Assembly (NCBI GenBank): GCA_025594325.1
Contig: JANHCV010000004.1
Location: 186,001-250,000, forward strand
Direction: 5' to 3'
Length of the DNA stretch: 64,000 bases
Source: Blastocladiella emersonii ATCC 22665
Taxonomy: Eukaryota; Blastocladiomycota; Blastocladiomycetes; Blastocladiales; Blastocladiaceae
Position 1 is the stretch's first letter, and every line of letters starts with the position of its first letter. A model generated the notes under the pieces. The model saw only the letters and a list, made by a program, of their open reading frames with translations. It did no database searches and was not told where the DNA came from. Positions 42,686-53,435 of the stretch are shown here, piece after piece. A program made the position numbers and the translations under genes.

Positions 42686-45600
42686 ATGTACTCTTCTTCC
42701 CGCGGCCCACCCTCGGCAGCCGCGCAGCACTCGCAGTATCACCACCAGCAGCAACACGCCGCCTCGCCGCCCGTCCACTCGGCCCGCCTGCCCACCGGCT
42801 ACTACCAGCAGCAACAGCATTCTTCCACCAACGGCGGCATGGCGCGCGCTAGCACACAGCAACTGCAGCCGCAGCCCCAGCAGCAGTACTCGACCGCCTC
42901 GGTCCCTGCCCGCATCGCCGTGCGCGGGTCCATGGACACGGCCAGCGCTGCGGCCGCTGGCTCCATCCACTACCAGCAACATCAGCAGCAGCAGTCGTAC
43001 CACCACCAGAACCTCTCCTCGACCGCCTACACGGCGACCGTCACCAAGTCCTCGTCAGCCCGCATGTCGTCGACCGCGGCGGCGGCAGCCGGTCTCCGCG
43101 GCACCGTGTCGACGACCCGCCTCAAGACCCCACCCAACGCCCTCCTCTCGTACCCGCCGCCGTCCGACGAGGTCGACGACAACGACCCGCTCGCCGCCCG
43201 CAACTACTCTACGGCTCGCCACTCGACGGGCCAGCAGCAGCAGCAGCAGAACCAGTACCAGCAGCATCAGCAGTACTCGTCCACGTCGCGCGACAGCACC
43301 GCGGGCCCCGCCACCGCCTCGCGCGACGTGCACCTGCAGCAGTCGGCCACCATCTCGGGCAACCACCCGTCCGCTGCTGCTGCCGCCGCTGCGGCCGCCT
43401 CGGGCTCGACCGCCGCGCAGTCGCCGACCGTCCTCCCGCCCGTCTTCATCCAGTGCGCTCTGCTCCCGAGCTCCTACGCCCTCGTCCGCGTCGCCGACAA
43501 CCGCTGCGAGTTCCGCGCCGTCGTCCCCGCACCGCCCTCGGCCTCGGCCCGCATGTCCTCAGACCTCAAGCGCTCGCTGCGCATGCACGCCGCCAACGGC
43601 AGCGCTCGCGGCGCCCTTGTCGCCCGCCACGACTCGGGCGCCTCGGTCGCCGGCCGCGACAGCGAGGACGACGACGAGGACGAGCCTGATCGCCACCACA
43701 ACAGCCACGGCCGCCACCACCGGCCGGGGCACGGCACCCTCTCGTCGTCAATCGAGGACGGCGACAGCGAGCGCGACGAGTCGAGCTCCGCCGCCACCAA
43801 CGCCGCCAACCGCGCCGGCCGCGTGCGCCCCAGCCACCAGCCGTGGGGGTCCGAGTTCCTCCTACTCGAGTACCGCCGCGGCGCGAAACCCGTCCCCGTC
43901 ACCCGCGACTCGGTCCGCGAGGGGCTCCCTGTCCTCCTGTGCGTCCGCCACGGCGATGCCGGGCTCGCCCGCGACAAGGAGCTCACCGACGGCGCAGCGG
44001 CTGCCGCCTCGGCGCCCGCCTCGGCGCCCGACCCGTCGAGCGACGCCCTCGCGCCGCAGTTCATCGGGTTCAAGGACTCGGGCGCCCTCTTCTCGATCCA
44101 GTACCCGACGTCCAAGACGCTCTTCACCATGGTGGTGCGTTGCTCTATGCTGTCTGCTAAGTACTCCCGAACCGCGCTGACTCGCGACCCTGTAGTCGGT
44201 CGGCTCCCGCGGCTTTGCCCTGCGCACCGACTCGGGCCAATACCTCACCGTCGCCCACGACCGCTCGCTCGGCACCACCCCACGCTACTCGGCCACCGCA
44301 TGCACCTTCCGCTTTGTCTTTGTCCGCGACCCGCGCGACCCCTTCCGCGAGGCCAATCGCGAGGCCCGCCGTGCCCGCGAGCGCAAGAACGCCGCCAACA
44401 GCGGTCCGCCCGTCCCGCCCAAGGACGCCGCGCCCGGCTCGATGCGCGCCGGCGCCGGGCAGGCCAACACCACCAACTCGGTCAAGTCGATCCAGTTCGC
44501 CGCCGCCAACGGACCCGCCGGTCCGCCCGCGCCGGCGCGGGGCCCGCAGCGCCCGCCGTGGAACTCGGTGACCACGGCGACGAACGCCGAGTCAGCGGCT
44601 GTCACGGCCACCACGACCACGACCACGACAGCGGCGACCAGCGTGCAGCAGCAGCGTGTCACGAGTGGGCCCGCGCAGCAGCAGTCGCTCCGCATGACGC
44701 TCGCGCCCATCCCCGAGGCCGAGCGCAACGCCGCGTCGCCGCGCCCGCAGCACGGGTCGCTTGGTCCAGCGGGTCCTGCTGGCTCCGTCCAGGTCCCCGG
44801 CGGACCGTTCCCCGGCAACGCACGCCCGAACCCGTACATGGCCGCCGCCAACCAGCAGCAGCAGCAGCAGGCTCAGCAACAACAGCAACAACAGCAGCGG
44901 TTCCAGAACGCGCCCCCGCCGCCGCAGCAGCAGCAGATGCACCCCGGCATGCCGCCCAACGTCGGGCCCGGCCCCGCGCCCATGTTCCCCGGATCTTCCT
45001 CCGTCGGGCCGCATCCACACCCGCAGATGATGATGCACCCGCAGCAGCACCAGCAGCATCACGGCGCGGCTCCGCCCAACGGCCCCGCTCCCGCGACGGC
45101 CGCGGCGCTCGCGTCCGGCATGGGCGGGTCGCGGCTGTGCTACCCGGTGGCGATCCAGGACCCCAAGGGCCGCATGCTCGTGTGCGAGTCGAACCGGCCG
45201 TCGCGGCCCGGCGGGCCCGTGCACTCGAGCGGCGCGTCGACGCGGTCCGACTCGTCGTCCATCACCACGGTCGTGGAGCTGCTCAAGCTCGAGACGGTGA
45301 GTCGGGCCAAGTTCGACGACCGTGTTCTGTACTTTGACGTGGCGGTGCTCGGCAGCAGCCCCGGGCTCGAGGACGAGCGCATGGGCACGCTCACGCCCAG
45401 CCCGCTCGAGGACGCGCTGCTCGCCGCGGCGCCGCTCGACCTCCTCAAGGACAGCGGCAAGCGCGTTATGTTCCGCAGCAACCGCGACGGCCGGTACCTC
45501 GCGGTCCGCCTCCCCGCGCCGTCGCGCGCCTCGGACACGTCGCCGTACCTTCCGAACGGTGAGTGGGACGAGACAATTGCCGAGGACGAGGACGATGTCG

Positions 45601-47693
45601 GCACCCTGGTCCTGACGCGCCGCCCGTGCCGCGCCGCCGTCTGGATCTGGCGCGGGCTCCCGCACTCGCCGCTTTCGTTCGCCCTCGAGTCCGCTGCGCT
45701 CCGCTCGTTCCTCTCGGTCCACAACCCGCCCGCCGTCGTCGCCGCCGCAGCCACCGTCGGCCCGCTCTCGCACCGCAACCTGTTCCGCTCAGGCAGCCTC
45801 GCCGCGCGCCGCCTCAGCTCGCACATCACGGGCGGGTCCGGGCACGGGACTATTGGGGGAGGCGGCGGAAGCCCCGTCGTCGCTGCGTCCGGCAAGGTCG
45901 CCGGGTTCCTCAGCGTCGCCACGCTCCGCGCGTCCGCCACCACGGTCGGCGTCCGCGAGTCGCTCACGCTGTCGGTCCCGCCGAGCCTCCAGCAGGCCAT
46001 CGCCATGCAGAGCGTCCGCGGACCGCCCCGGTACACCATGTACCTCACGGCCGCGATTACCGGCGGTACGTTTCGCGCGGGTGTAGGATTACCAGCGCCT
46101 CGACACTGACGCTTCGCCTGCTTTTTGCGTGTAGCTTCTCTCATGGGCGCCACGGCGGGTATCGTCAACATGGTCATCAACGCCAACAAGACCCCGACCA
46201 ACGCGCACGCGTCCTCGTCGCCGCCGAGCAGCAGCTCGAGCACCGCGGCGCCCGGCGACGCCGTCGTCGTCGGCCCGCCGGCCACCACGACCACAACGAC
46301 CGTCGCCAACGGCCCCGTCACCACATCATCGGCCGACTCGGGCGCCGGCGGGATCACCATGACCACGTCGACCGCTGTTTCCGGCGGCCCGCCTGCTGGC
46401 GACACGGCCGCGGGGAGCGGCGCGGGGAACGGGTGGTCCGGAACCACGGCGGATGGAGGTGCCGGCGGGATCGCGGTCACGACGGGCGTGGGGCACTCGG
46501 GCTCGCCCGTGGGCGGCTCGGGATCTGGCGCTGATACGGGCGCCGGCAGCTCGGGCACCGCTGGTGGGTCCACATGGTCCGTCAACGGCGGCAGCGGCTC
46601 GAGTTCGGGCGCTGGACACGGCGCGACCGGTGGCGCTGCAGATGGCGGTAACTCGGGCGCCAACGGGACGTGGTCCAGCGGAAACGGCCACAACGGCGGT
46701 TCCGCAGACAGCGGCTCGTGGTCCGCGACCGGCAGCAGCGGGAACGCGGCCTCGAACGGCAGCAGCGGCCAGAGCCACACGGGTTCGGCCGACGTCGGCA
46801 CGCCCATCGACTTCCCGCCGATCCAGAACACGACCAACGGCGTGATCCCCGTCGACCATGCGGCGGGGACCGCGACCGGCGGTTCCGGCTCGGGTTCCGC
46901 GTGGTCCAATGGCGGTGCAGGGCATGATGCTGGATCCGCGTGGGTCGGCGGAAACGGCGTCGGCGGTCACGACGCTGGTGCAGGGTCGGCGTGGACCGGT
47001 AACGGCGCCGCTGGCCACGATTCTGGTTCCGCGTGGTCTGGCAGCGGGGCTGGCGGGCACGACGCTGGCGCCGCGTCGCCATGGTCGTCGAATGACGGCA
47101 CCGCGGGCGGGCACGAGGTCACGGGCACCTCGTCCTGGTCGAGCAGCGGTGGCGGCGGCGGAGACCACGGCCAGACGCCGTCGACTTCGTGGTCCGGAAA
47201 CGGCGGTGCGCACGACGCGGGCGGCCACGTCGACGTCGGTGGCTCGTCCTCGGTCCACACGACGCCGCCATGGGCCTCGTCCAACAACAGCAGCGGCGGC
47301 GAGCAGTACTACGACGCCGTCGGCACCCACGCGCCCGGGCCCACGTCGTTCCACCACGCTGACGTGAGCTACGGCCCGCCGCCACCCGGCGTCGACGCGG
47401 CGTACAACACGCACCCGTCGACCATGCTCGACGCGTACACGCTCCCGAGCGCGTCGCCGACGCACGCCCCCGCGGCCGAGTTTGTCATGCCCGAGACCGG
47501 GTTCCCCGGTGCGTGGCAGGCGCACATCGACGCGGCGCTGCACGCGCAAAACTACGGCGCGCACGTCGGCGTCGGCGCGGACCTCGGGATCCACCACGCG
47601 TACATGGACGCGAGCGGTGCGGGGGTCGGGTTCGACTGCTCGGGCCACGCGCACGCGCACGTTGATGTCGGGTCGATTCCGTTCCACAGCTAA
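42686..47693 (+). CDS. Large low-complexity protein with beta-trefoil-like segments, three exons
   Basis: Exons 42686-44134, 44196-46065 and 46135-47693 join in phase (donors GTGCGT and GTACGT, TAG acceptors), giving 1,625 residues. The N-terminal third is Gln/Ser/His/Tyr-rich. Between and within the low-complexity parts are short structured stretches such as RGFALRTDSGQYLTVAHD (exon 2 start), KRVMFRSNRDGRYLAVRL and GKVAGFLSVATL, which resemble fascin or actin-crosslinking beta-trefoil strands; this is a pattern impression only. A second Gln-rich block with QQQQQ runs lies near 44840-45060. The last 500 residues are Gly/Ser/Trp repeats (WSG, GHDAG). No signal peptide or membrane helix. Function unknown; a scaffold or condensate-forming protein is possible. 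Confidence 0.75.
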
Positions 47694-48490
47694 GGCGGCA
47701 CTGGACCGCGCAGTCTCCGGGTTTTGTTCCATTTTGCGACCCTCTTCCGCCTCGTTATTTTTTTCTCCCCTCGCTCTCTCGCTCGGTTGCGAACCAGGCC
47801 AGGTCCAGCGGGACCATGGCGTAGTGTTGACTCTCTCCCTCTCTTTGCTGGCGCGGCTGCCACCCGCCTCACCCGTTTTTTCCTGTACCCTCCGGCAGCC
47901 GCGGCCGACCTCGTGCTGTGCCCCCTATAAATACATTGAAATACCGCGTCGTTCGGGTTCCTCCTTGGTGGCGAGCGAGAGTGCGTGCGAGCGCGCTGAT
48001 CGCCTGTGTGATCCGACCGCCTGACCGAGGCGGCAGCTGAAACGAGACGCGTTGCGCCCGCGTCGCCTTTCCGCTGCTCCCGGACGGATCCTCCTCAGCT
48101 CCACTCTAGCACGTCTCTTGAACACAAGAACGCTGTTGATGTATGAGCACGTCGCCGGACCTTTCGAGGGTGAGGACTCGGGAGCGAACGGCTCGACGAC
48201 CGCCTCGCTGCGTTCCGAGCTACTCACGTTTTTTTCTTCGCTGGTCCAACCAAGCCAGAGCTCGGCCGACATCGCCAAACGATGGTGAACAACGGGTCGT
48301 AAAGCCGGCCATCGACGACCACTTCCTTGGCGAGTCTACTCCACCCTCCACACGGACGAGAACCGGCAGCAACAGCAAGATAGGAGGCAAGTATGACGGC
48401 AAGTATGATGGACAAGACGGTGGACAGGTGTGTTCGAGAGAAACTCGGCATGTATTTTCACGACGCACGGGGCGGCAGGTCAACACACAC
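47694..48490. other. Convergent intergenic region with a TATA-like box
   Basis: Between two gene 3' ends. It contains CCCTATAAATACATTG near 47926-47941 on the plus strand, a better TATA box than those in front of most genes here, followed about 200 bases later by a small frame (48139-48288, 49 codons from MYEHVAGPFEGEDSG). A small transcript is possible, but nothing else supports one. Confidence 0.35.
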
Positions 48491-49320
48491 TTAGTGCTCA
48501 GCGGCGGGGGCCTTCTCAGCGAAGAAGTTCTGCGAGACAGGGACCTCGGGGACCTCGTCGTCGTCCTTGGGGTCGGAGATGATGACGACGTCGGGGAGCG
48601 CCTTCTTGGGGCCCTTCTGGCCGGTGGGGTCGTGGTCGAGCATGATCTTGACCTTGATGCCGAGGACACCCTGGCGGAGCATGACGTGGCGGACGGCCTG
48701 GTCAATGTAGTCCTTGGCGGGCTGGCCCGAGTGGAGCATGAAGCCGTCGGTGAACTTCATCGACTTGGCGCGAGCGGCACGGAGCTTGCCCGAGATGACA
48801 ACCTCGCAACCCTTGGCGCCGTGGGTCATGACCTGGCGCATGACACCGTAGGCGGCGCGGCGGACGGCCAGACCCTCGAGGAGCTTGTACTTGAGCGACT
48901 CGGCCTGGGCAATGGCGCAGAGTCCGCGCTCGTGGACGCGCTCGGCGTAGAGCTCGACGGCGCCGTCAGCGAAGCCGAAACGCTTCTGGACGAGCGAGGT
49001 GAGCTCGTTGATGCGGCGACCGCGCTGGCCGACGATCGACATGGTCGAGGTGGCGCGGATGATGATCTCGGTGCGGGCGGGGGTCACGCGGACCTCGACG
49101 CCGGCGTAGCCGTCCTCGGACAGCTCGCGCTGCAGGAACTCGTTGAGCTCGGCGTAGAACACACCGTCGGCGACGAACTACGGGGGAATCGCGGCGGATG
49201 GGTGCGCGTGGCAAGGGGTGGCGGCGAGTCAGCATTTTCTGCCTCTTTCCTGACGAAATTTCATGGAGATGCATGGGACGGCGGCGTGCTCACCTTGCGC
49301 TTCTTCGAGATGGTGGCCAT
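48491..49320 (-). CDS. RPS3: 40S ribosomal protein S3 (uS3), two exons
   Basis: Small-subunit ribosomal protein at the mRNA entry site; also has a KH RNA-binding domain. Exon 1 49320-49294 (MATISKKRK), intron 49293-49178, exon 2 49177-48491, in phase, giving 237 residues against 240 in budding yeast. Landmarks: [19 protein letters not shown], the KH-type core [18 protein letters not shown], and [17 protein letters not shown] short first exon ending soon after the start codon is typical of ribosomal protein genes. Divergent from NAR1 across about 346 bases. Confidence 0.97.
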
Positions 49321-49666
49321 GTTGATAATCGTCCTTGAAGCCGGAGAGAGTGAGCAGGCCTAGCGCTGTGCGACCGACAAAAGTGCGGTGGGCGGCTGGT
49401 CGGCGTCGGAGTGGCGTAGTGGCCTGCCCAGCGTCACGTGGCGGCTCGACTTTCGATCGCCCTGCCAATTTTTCACTGCGCGTCGAGGACGACGGCGGCG
49501 GCGACGATGACTCGTCCGAGTTGACCAGCGGCCTGCGGACGTGAGCGTGGGACGAGAGCATGGGTGCAGGGGACGGCGACGATGGGATGGACGACGAAGA
49601 CGAGCGGGCGGGGCTGATGCGGTCCTCGCTCTCCACCCACTCCGCGCAACGAAACGAAACAAGACC
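49321..49666. promoter_or_regulatory. Shared upstream region of RPS3 and NAR1
   Basis: A 346-base divergent intergenic interval holding both promoters and 5' UTRs. No clear TATA box on either side. The plus-strand open frame that enters it (from 49541) is simply the NAR1 frame read upstream. Confidence 0.5.
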
Positions 49667-51238
49667 ATGGCAGCATTCTCGGCCGCGCTGCAGCTGACGG
49701 ACCTCGACGACTTTATCGCGCCCGGCGAGACGTGCATCAAGCCGGTGCCGCTGCCCAAGGCGGCAGCGCCCGCGTCGCACCTCGCCGTGGGCGCCGACGA
49801 GACCGTGTACGAGGTGACCAAGGACGGCGACGCGACGGCGGTCACGGAGACGGCGACCATCTCGCTCAACGACTGCCTGGCGTGCAGCGGGTGCGTGACG
49901 TCGGCCGAGTCGGTGCTGGTCGCGCAGCAGAGCCACCAGCAGGTCCTCGACTTCCTCGCCGCGTCGCCCGACGTGCCCGTCGTCGTGACCGTGTCGCCGC
50001 AGACGATCGCGTCGCTCGCCGCCTCGCACGGGATCGCGCCCGCCGCCGTCGCGCGCAAGGTGACTTGGTTCTGCCAGACGTACCTGCGCGCCGCGCGCGT
50101 CCTCGACGCCGCCTTCTTCCGCGACATCTCTCTGGTCGAGGCGGCTAACGAGTTTGTCGAGCGGTACCGCGAGCACACGGCGCGGCACCCGCCCGTGGTC
50201 GAGACCGCGGCGCCGGACGAAGCGTCCGCAGAAGGAGTAGCAGCGGCGGGCCCGGCCCCACGGCGGCGAGTGCGCGGACGGCGTGCCGCCGCAGCCGACG
50301 AGGGCGTCGACTTTTCGCAGCAGCGACTGCCGATGCTCGCGTCGGCGTGTCCCGGGTGGATCTGCTACGCCGAGAAGACGCAGCCGTTCGTGCTGCCACT
50401 GATCAGCAGCGCCAAGTCGCCGCAGCAGGTGGCGGGGGCCGTGGTGCGGCAGGCGGGCGACCTGGCGCGCGCGTACCACGTGGCTGTGATGCCGTGCTAC
50501 GACAAGAAGCTCGAGGCATCGCGCGCCGACTTCTACAACGACGTGCTGCGGGCGCGCGACGTGGACTGCGTGCTGGCGACCAAGGAGCTCGACGCGCTGT
50601 TCGGGCTGCTGGCGCCGCCCGGCACGCGGCTGGCCGATTTCCCCGAGGCGCCGCTCGACGCGTGGTTCCGGCACGACCCGGCGTCGGGCGAGCTCGTGGG
50701 GGTTCCCGGGTCGGCGTCGGGCGGGTACCTCGAGTACCTGCTCGTGTACGGGGCGCAGCACCTGCTCGGGCTCGACGTGACGGACCCGAGCGTGCGCGCG
50801 GCGGCCGTGACGGTGACGCCGGGCCGCAACGCGGACGTGGTCGAGTACACGGTGCGGCACCCGGAGCGCGGCGACCTGCCGCCGCTCAAGCTCGCGGCCG
50901 TGTACGGGTTCACCAACATCCAGAACGCGCTCCGCCGCGTGCGGTCCGGGGCGGCCACGGCGCCCGCGTACCACTACGTCGAGATCATGGCGTGCCCGTC
51001 CGGGTGCATCAACGGCGGCGGCCAGCTCCCGCCGCCCTCGCACGCGACGCTGCGCCGCGAGTGGGTGGCGCACGTCGAGGCGGCGTACCGGCCGGACGGC
51101 GCGCGGCTCGCGTGGCCGCACGAGAACGCCGAGGCGATGCGCGTGCGCGGCCACGTACCGCGGGACGCCCTCCACACGCAGTACCACGCCGTCGCGGCGC
51201 AGCAGGACGCGGGCGGGCAGGTGAGCGTCAAGTGGTAG
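49667..51238 (+). CDS. NAR1: Nar1, cytosolic iron-sulfur cluster assembly factor
   Basis: Iron-only-hydrogenase-like protein of the CIA pathway that passes Fe-S clusters from the scaffold to the CIA targeting complex in the cytosol. A single exon of 523 residues. N-terminal cluster ligands are present: Cys23 (GETC) and Cys70, 73, 76 (NDCLACSGC). H-cluster-like region Cys motifs are also kept: LASACPGWICYAEK, VMPCYDKKLEASR and MACPSGCINGGGQ, the last near the C-terminus. The start at 49667 (ACCATGGCAGC) is chosen because the first residues match the family and the upstream frame is low-complexity. An inserted Ala/Arg-rich loop lies near residues 180-210. No sign of a signal sequence. Confidence 0.95.
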   Translation: MAAFSAALQLTDLDDFIAPGETCIKPVPLPKAAAPASHLAVGADETVYEVTKDGDATAVTETATISLNDCLACSGCVTSAESVLVAQQSHQQVLDFLAASPDVPVVVTVSPQTIASLAASHGIAPAAVARKVTWFCQTYLRAARVLDAAFFRDISLVEAANEFVERYREHTARHPPVVETAAPDEASAEGVAAAGPAPRRRVRGRRAAAADEGVDFSQQRLPMLASACPGWICYAEKTQPFVLPLISSAKSPQQVAGAVVRQAGDLARAYHVAVMPCYDKKLEASRADFYNDVLRARDVDCVLATKELDALFGLLAPPGTRLADFPEAPLDAWFRHDPASGELVGVPGSASGGYLEYLLVYGAQHLLGLDVTDPSVRAAAVTVTPGRNADVVEYTVRHPERGDLPPLKLAAVYGFTNIQNALRRVRSGAATAPAYHYVEIMACPSGCINGGGQLPPPSHATLRREWVAHVEAAYRPDGARLAWPHENAEAMRVRGHVPRDALHTQYHAVAAQQDAGGQVSVKW

Positions 51239-51631
51239 GCACGCATGCTCGAGTAATAAAATAGCACTACTATGAGACGACAAGGGTTGGTGAGTGAGTG
51301 AGCGGTGAAGAAGGGTGAGTGAGGGTCGCGGTCGGGCAGCGAAGGGCAGAGCGGTTGCCGAGGCAGGCGGCAGCCACACGCCCCGGCCGGCGCGCGGCGC
51401 GCTCTCTCTCCCCGCCGCGGCCACGGCCCCCTCCACGGCCACCGCCGCCGCCGCCGTCCACCGTGGCCGCCCTCTGTCTCCGCACGGCCACCGGCACCCA
51501 ACGATCGGCAGCACCACCACAACCGCCGCCGCCGCGCCACGCACACACTTCCATGATATCAACTCCCACGCGTCCGTGGTAAAGAATACCCTGCACTCCC
51601 ACTTGCAAACCACGAGAGAGAGAGCACCGCC
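51239..51631. other. Intergenic, upstream of the Ser/Ala-rich protein gene
   Basis: NAR1 3' end (AATAAAATA-like stretch near 51256) followed by GC-rich upstream DNA for the gene at 51632. Open minus-strand frames here are composition artefacts. No gene supported. Confidence 0.45.
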
Positions 51632-53354
51632 ATGCCACAGACCTCTGCCGCCGCTGCACTGGCCCGAGTCGCCGCCCTGCACAACTCGCCGCCACCGCGC
51701 CGCCTCGACGGCGTGCCCGCGGTGCCGGTCCTGCTCCCGCCACAGCTGCCGAGCTACGGCGGCGACCCGAGCACTAGCGAGGACGGCGACAGCGGCGTCG
51801 CGCTCCTACCACCACGACCGCTCGGGTCGCCCTCGGCCGCCGCTAGTGCCATCGCGCTCGGGCCCGCGTCCAAGGCCCTGGCCTCGGCCTCGTCCAGTTC
51901 CACCACCCTCGCCGACACCATGGCGGTGGCGGTCGACAGGGCCGAGACGGAGAGCGACACGGGCTCCGAGTCGGCGCTCTCGAGCATCGACAGCGACGAC
52001 GAGCGGTTCCTGCCGATCCGCCTGCGTACGGCCCCGCTCGCCCGGCTCCCGCACGCGCGCGCCGCCGTACTCACTCCCATCTCACCCGTAGCGACCCCGC
52101 CGCGCCCCGCGAAACCGCCGCCGGCCGGCCTCGCCACGGGCACCACGCGCCACCGCGCGTCCGCCGTGCCGCGCCGCGTGCTCACGTCCGCGCCCGCGTC
52201 CGTGGCGTCGACCCCGACGACCTCGCGCCCCGCATCGCCCGCGCCGTCCGCCCAGCCCATGCATCCGCCGCTGCGCGTTCGATTGCGCCTTCGCATGTAC
52301 GGGCACGACGTGCTTCGCTCGCGCGCCGCGCGTCGTCCGCGTGGGAGACACGCGTGAGCGCGCGTGCGTGGGGAACTCTGCCTTCTCACCGTCGCTGTTG
52401 CTGTGTAGCCCGCCGCCGGCCGCTGTATCGAGCGTACCGTCGCTCCTATCACCGCTCCTCACTTCGCCCGTGACGGCCGTGGCGTCAGCGCCCGCGCGCT
52501 ACTTTGACCCGCTCATCGGCACCGTGTCCAACGGGACCGACTCGGACTCGCTGTCCGACGCCGCAGACAGCAGCGAGAGTGAGAGCGAGTCTAGCTCCTC
52601 GTCCAGCAGCAGCGAGGACGAGGGCGCGGGCGGTCCGTCGCGCACGAGCTACTCGGGCCAGGTCTCGTCCGTCACCTCGTCGAGCTCCAACTCGGACGAC
52701 GATGATGGCGACGAGTACCAGGACCGCCCCGGGTCCGCCAAACGACCGCGACTCAACCCCGCTGCCGCTTCTGCTACTACGCCCACTTCGGTAGCGCCGG
52801 CTGCTGCTGCGAGGACGAGCTCGGTAGCCACCCGCCGCGGCACACGGGTCGCAGCCACGGCAGCAGCTGCTGCAGTAGCAGCCCGCCGCGGATCCGCATC
52901 GAGCACGTCGGCAAGGACGCCGAGGCGCGACGGGTCGTCCCCGCTCGCCCCACCGCCACGAGCAGCAGCAGCGGCAGCCGCAGCCGGTCTGGCGAGCGGA
53001 ACGGGCTCGACACGGCCACGACGACTCGCCGCCACGGCACCCGCGTCCGCCGGCCGACCCGCCAAGCGCGGCATGGGCGGCCGCCCCAAGTGGCCCGGCG
53101 GCAAGTCGCCTGACGAGATTCTCGAGGACCTGCGATTATCTGATACGTGTTCCTGCGCCCTCTCGCTCGCTCGCTTGAGACTGACGCGACGTCCCGTAGC
53201 TACTCTCCCCCTGGGACCTCGTCGTCGGCCTCGAACCCCGCGACGTGCATGCCGACCTGGTCGCCCTGCGCCCATCTGTCGGCAAGCCCGGCACGGCCAA
53301 CGGCCCAACGACGGGCCGTGGCGCGCGGAATCAGCGAGGAGGAGGAGGGTCATG
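51632..53354 (+). CDS. Unrecognised Ser/Ala-rich, probably nuclear protein, multi-exon
   Basis: Starts at ACCGCCATGCCACAG. Proposed introns 52026-52091 and 52297-52408 keep phase. The last exon, about 53203-53354, is clearly coding (LLSPWDLVVGLEPRDVHADL ... ending TGA at 53354), but the donor near 53147 does not give the matching phase, so that junction is unresolved. The product is about 480 residues: acidic Ser-rich blocks (SESESESSSSSSSSEDE), Arg/Ala-rich basic blocks, and a GRPKWPGGKSPDEILEDLRL stretch before the last intron. The conserved-looking part is the C-terminal 60 residues around WDLVVGLEPRDVHADLVAL. No named domain; mixed acidic and basic low complexity suggests a nuclear protein. 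Confidence 0.55.
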
Positions 53355-53435
53355 AGGATCGATCGACTTGTACCACGGAGCGAACGAACGAGAACGGAAA
53401 CGGATACATTTGCACTCGAACATCTCGCCCCTCTC

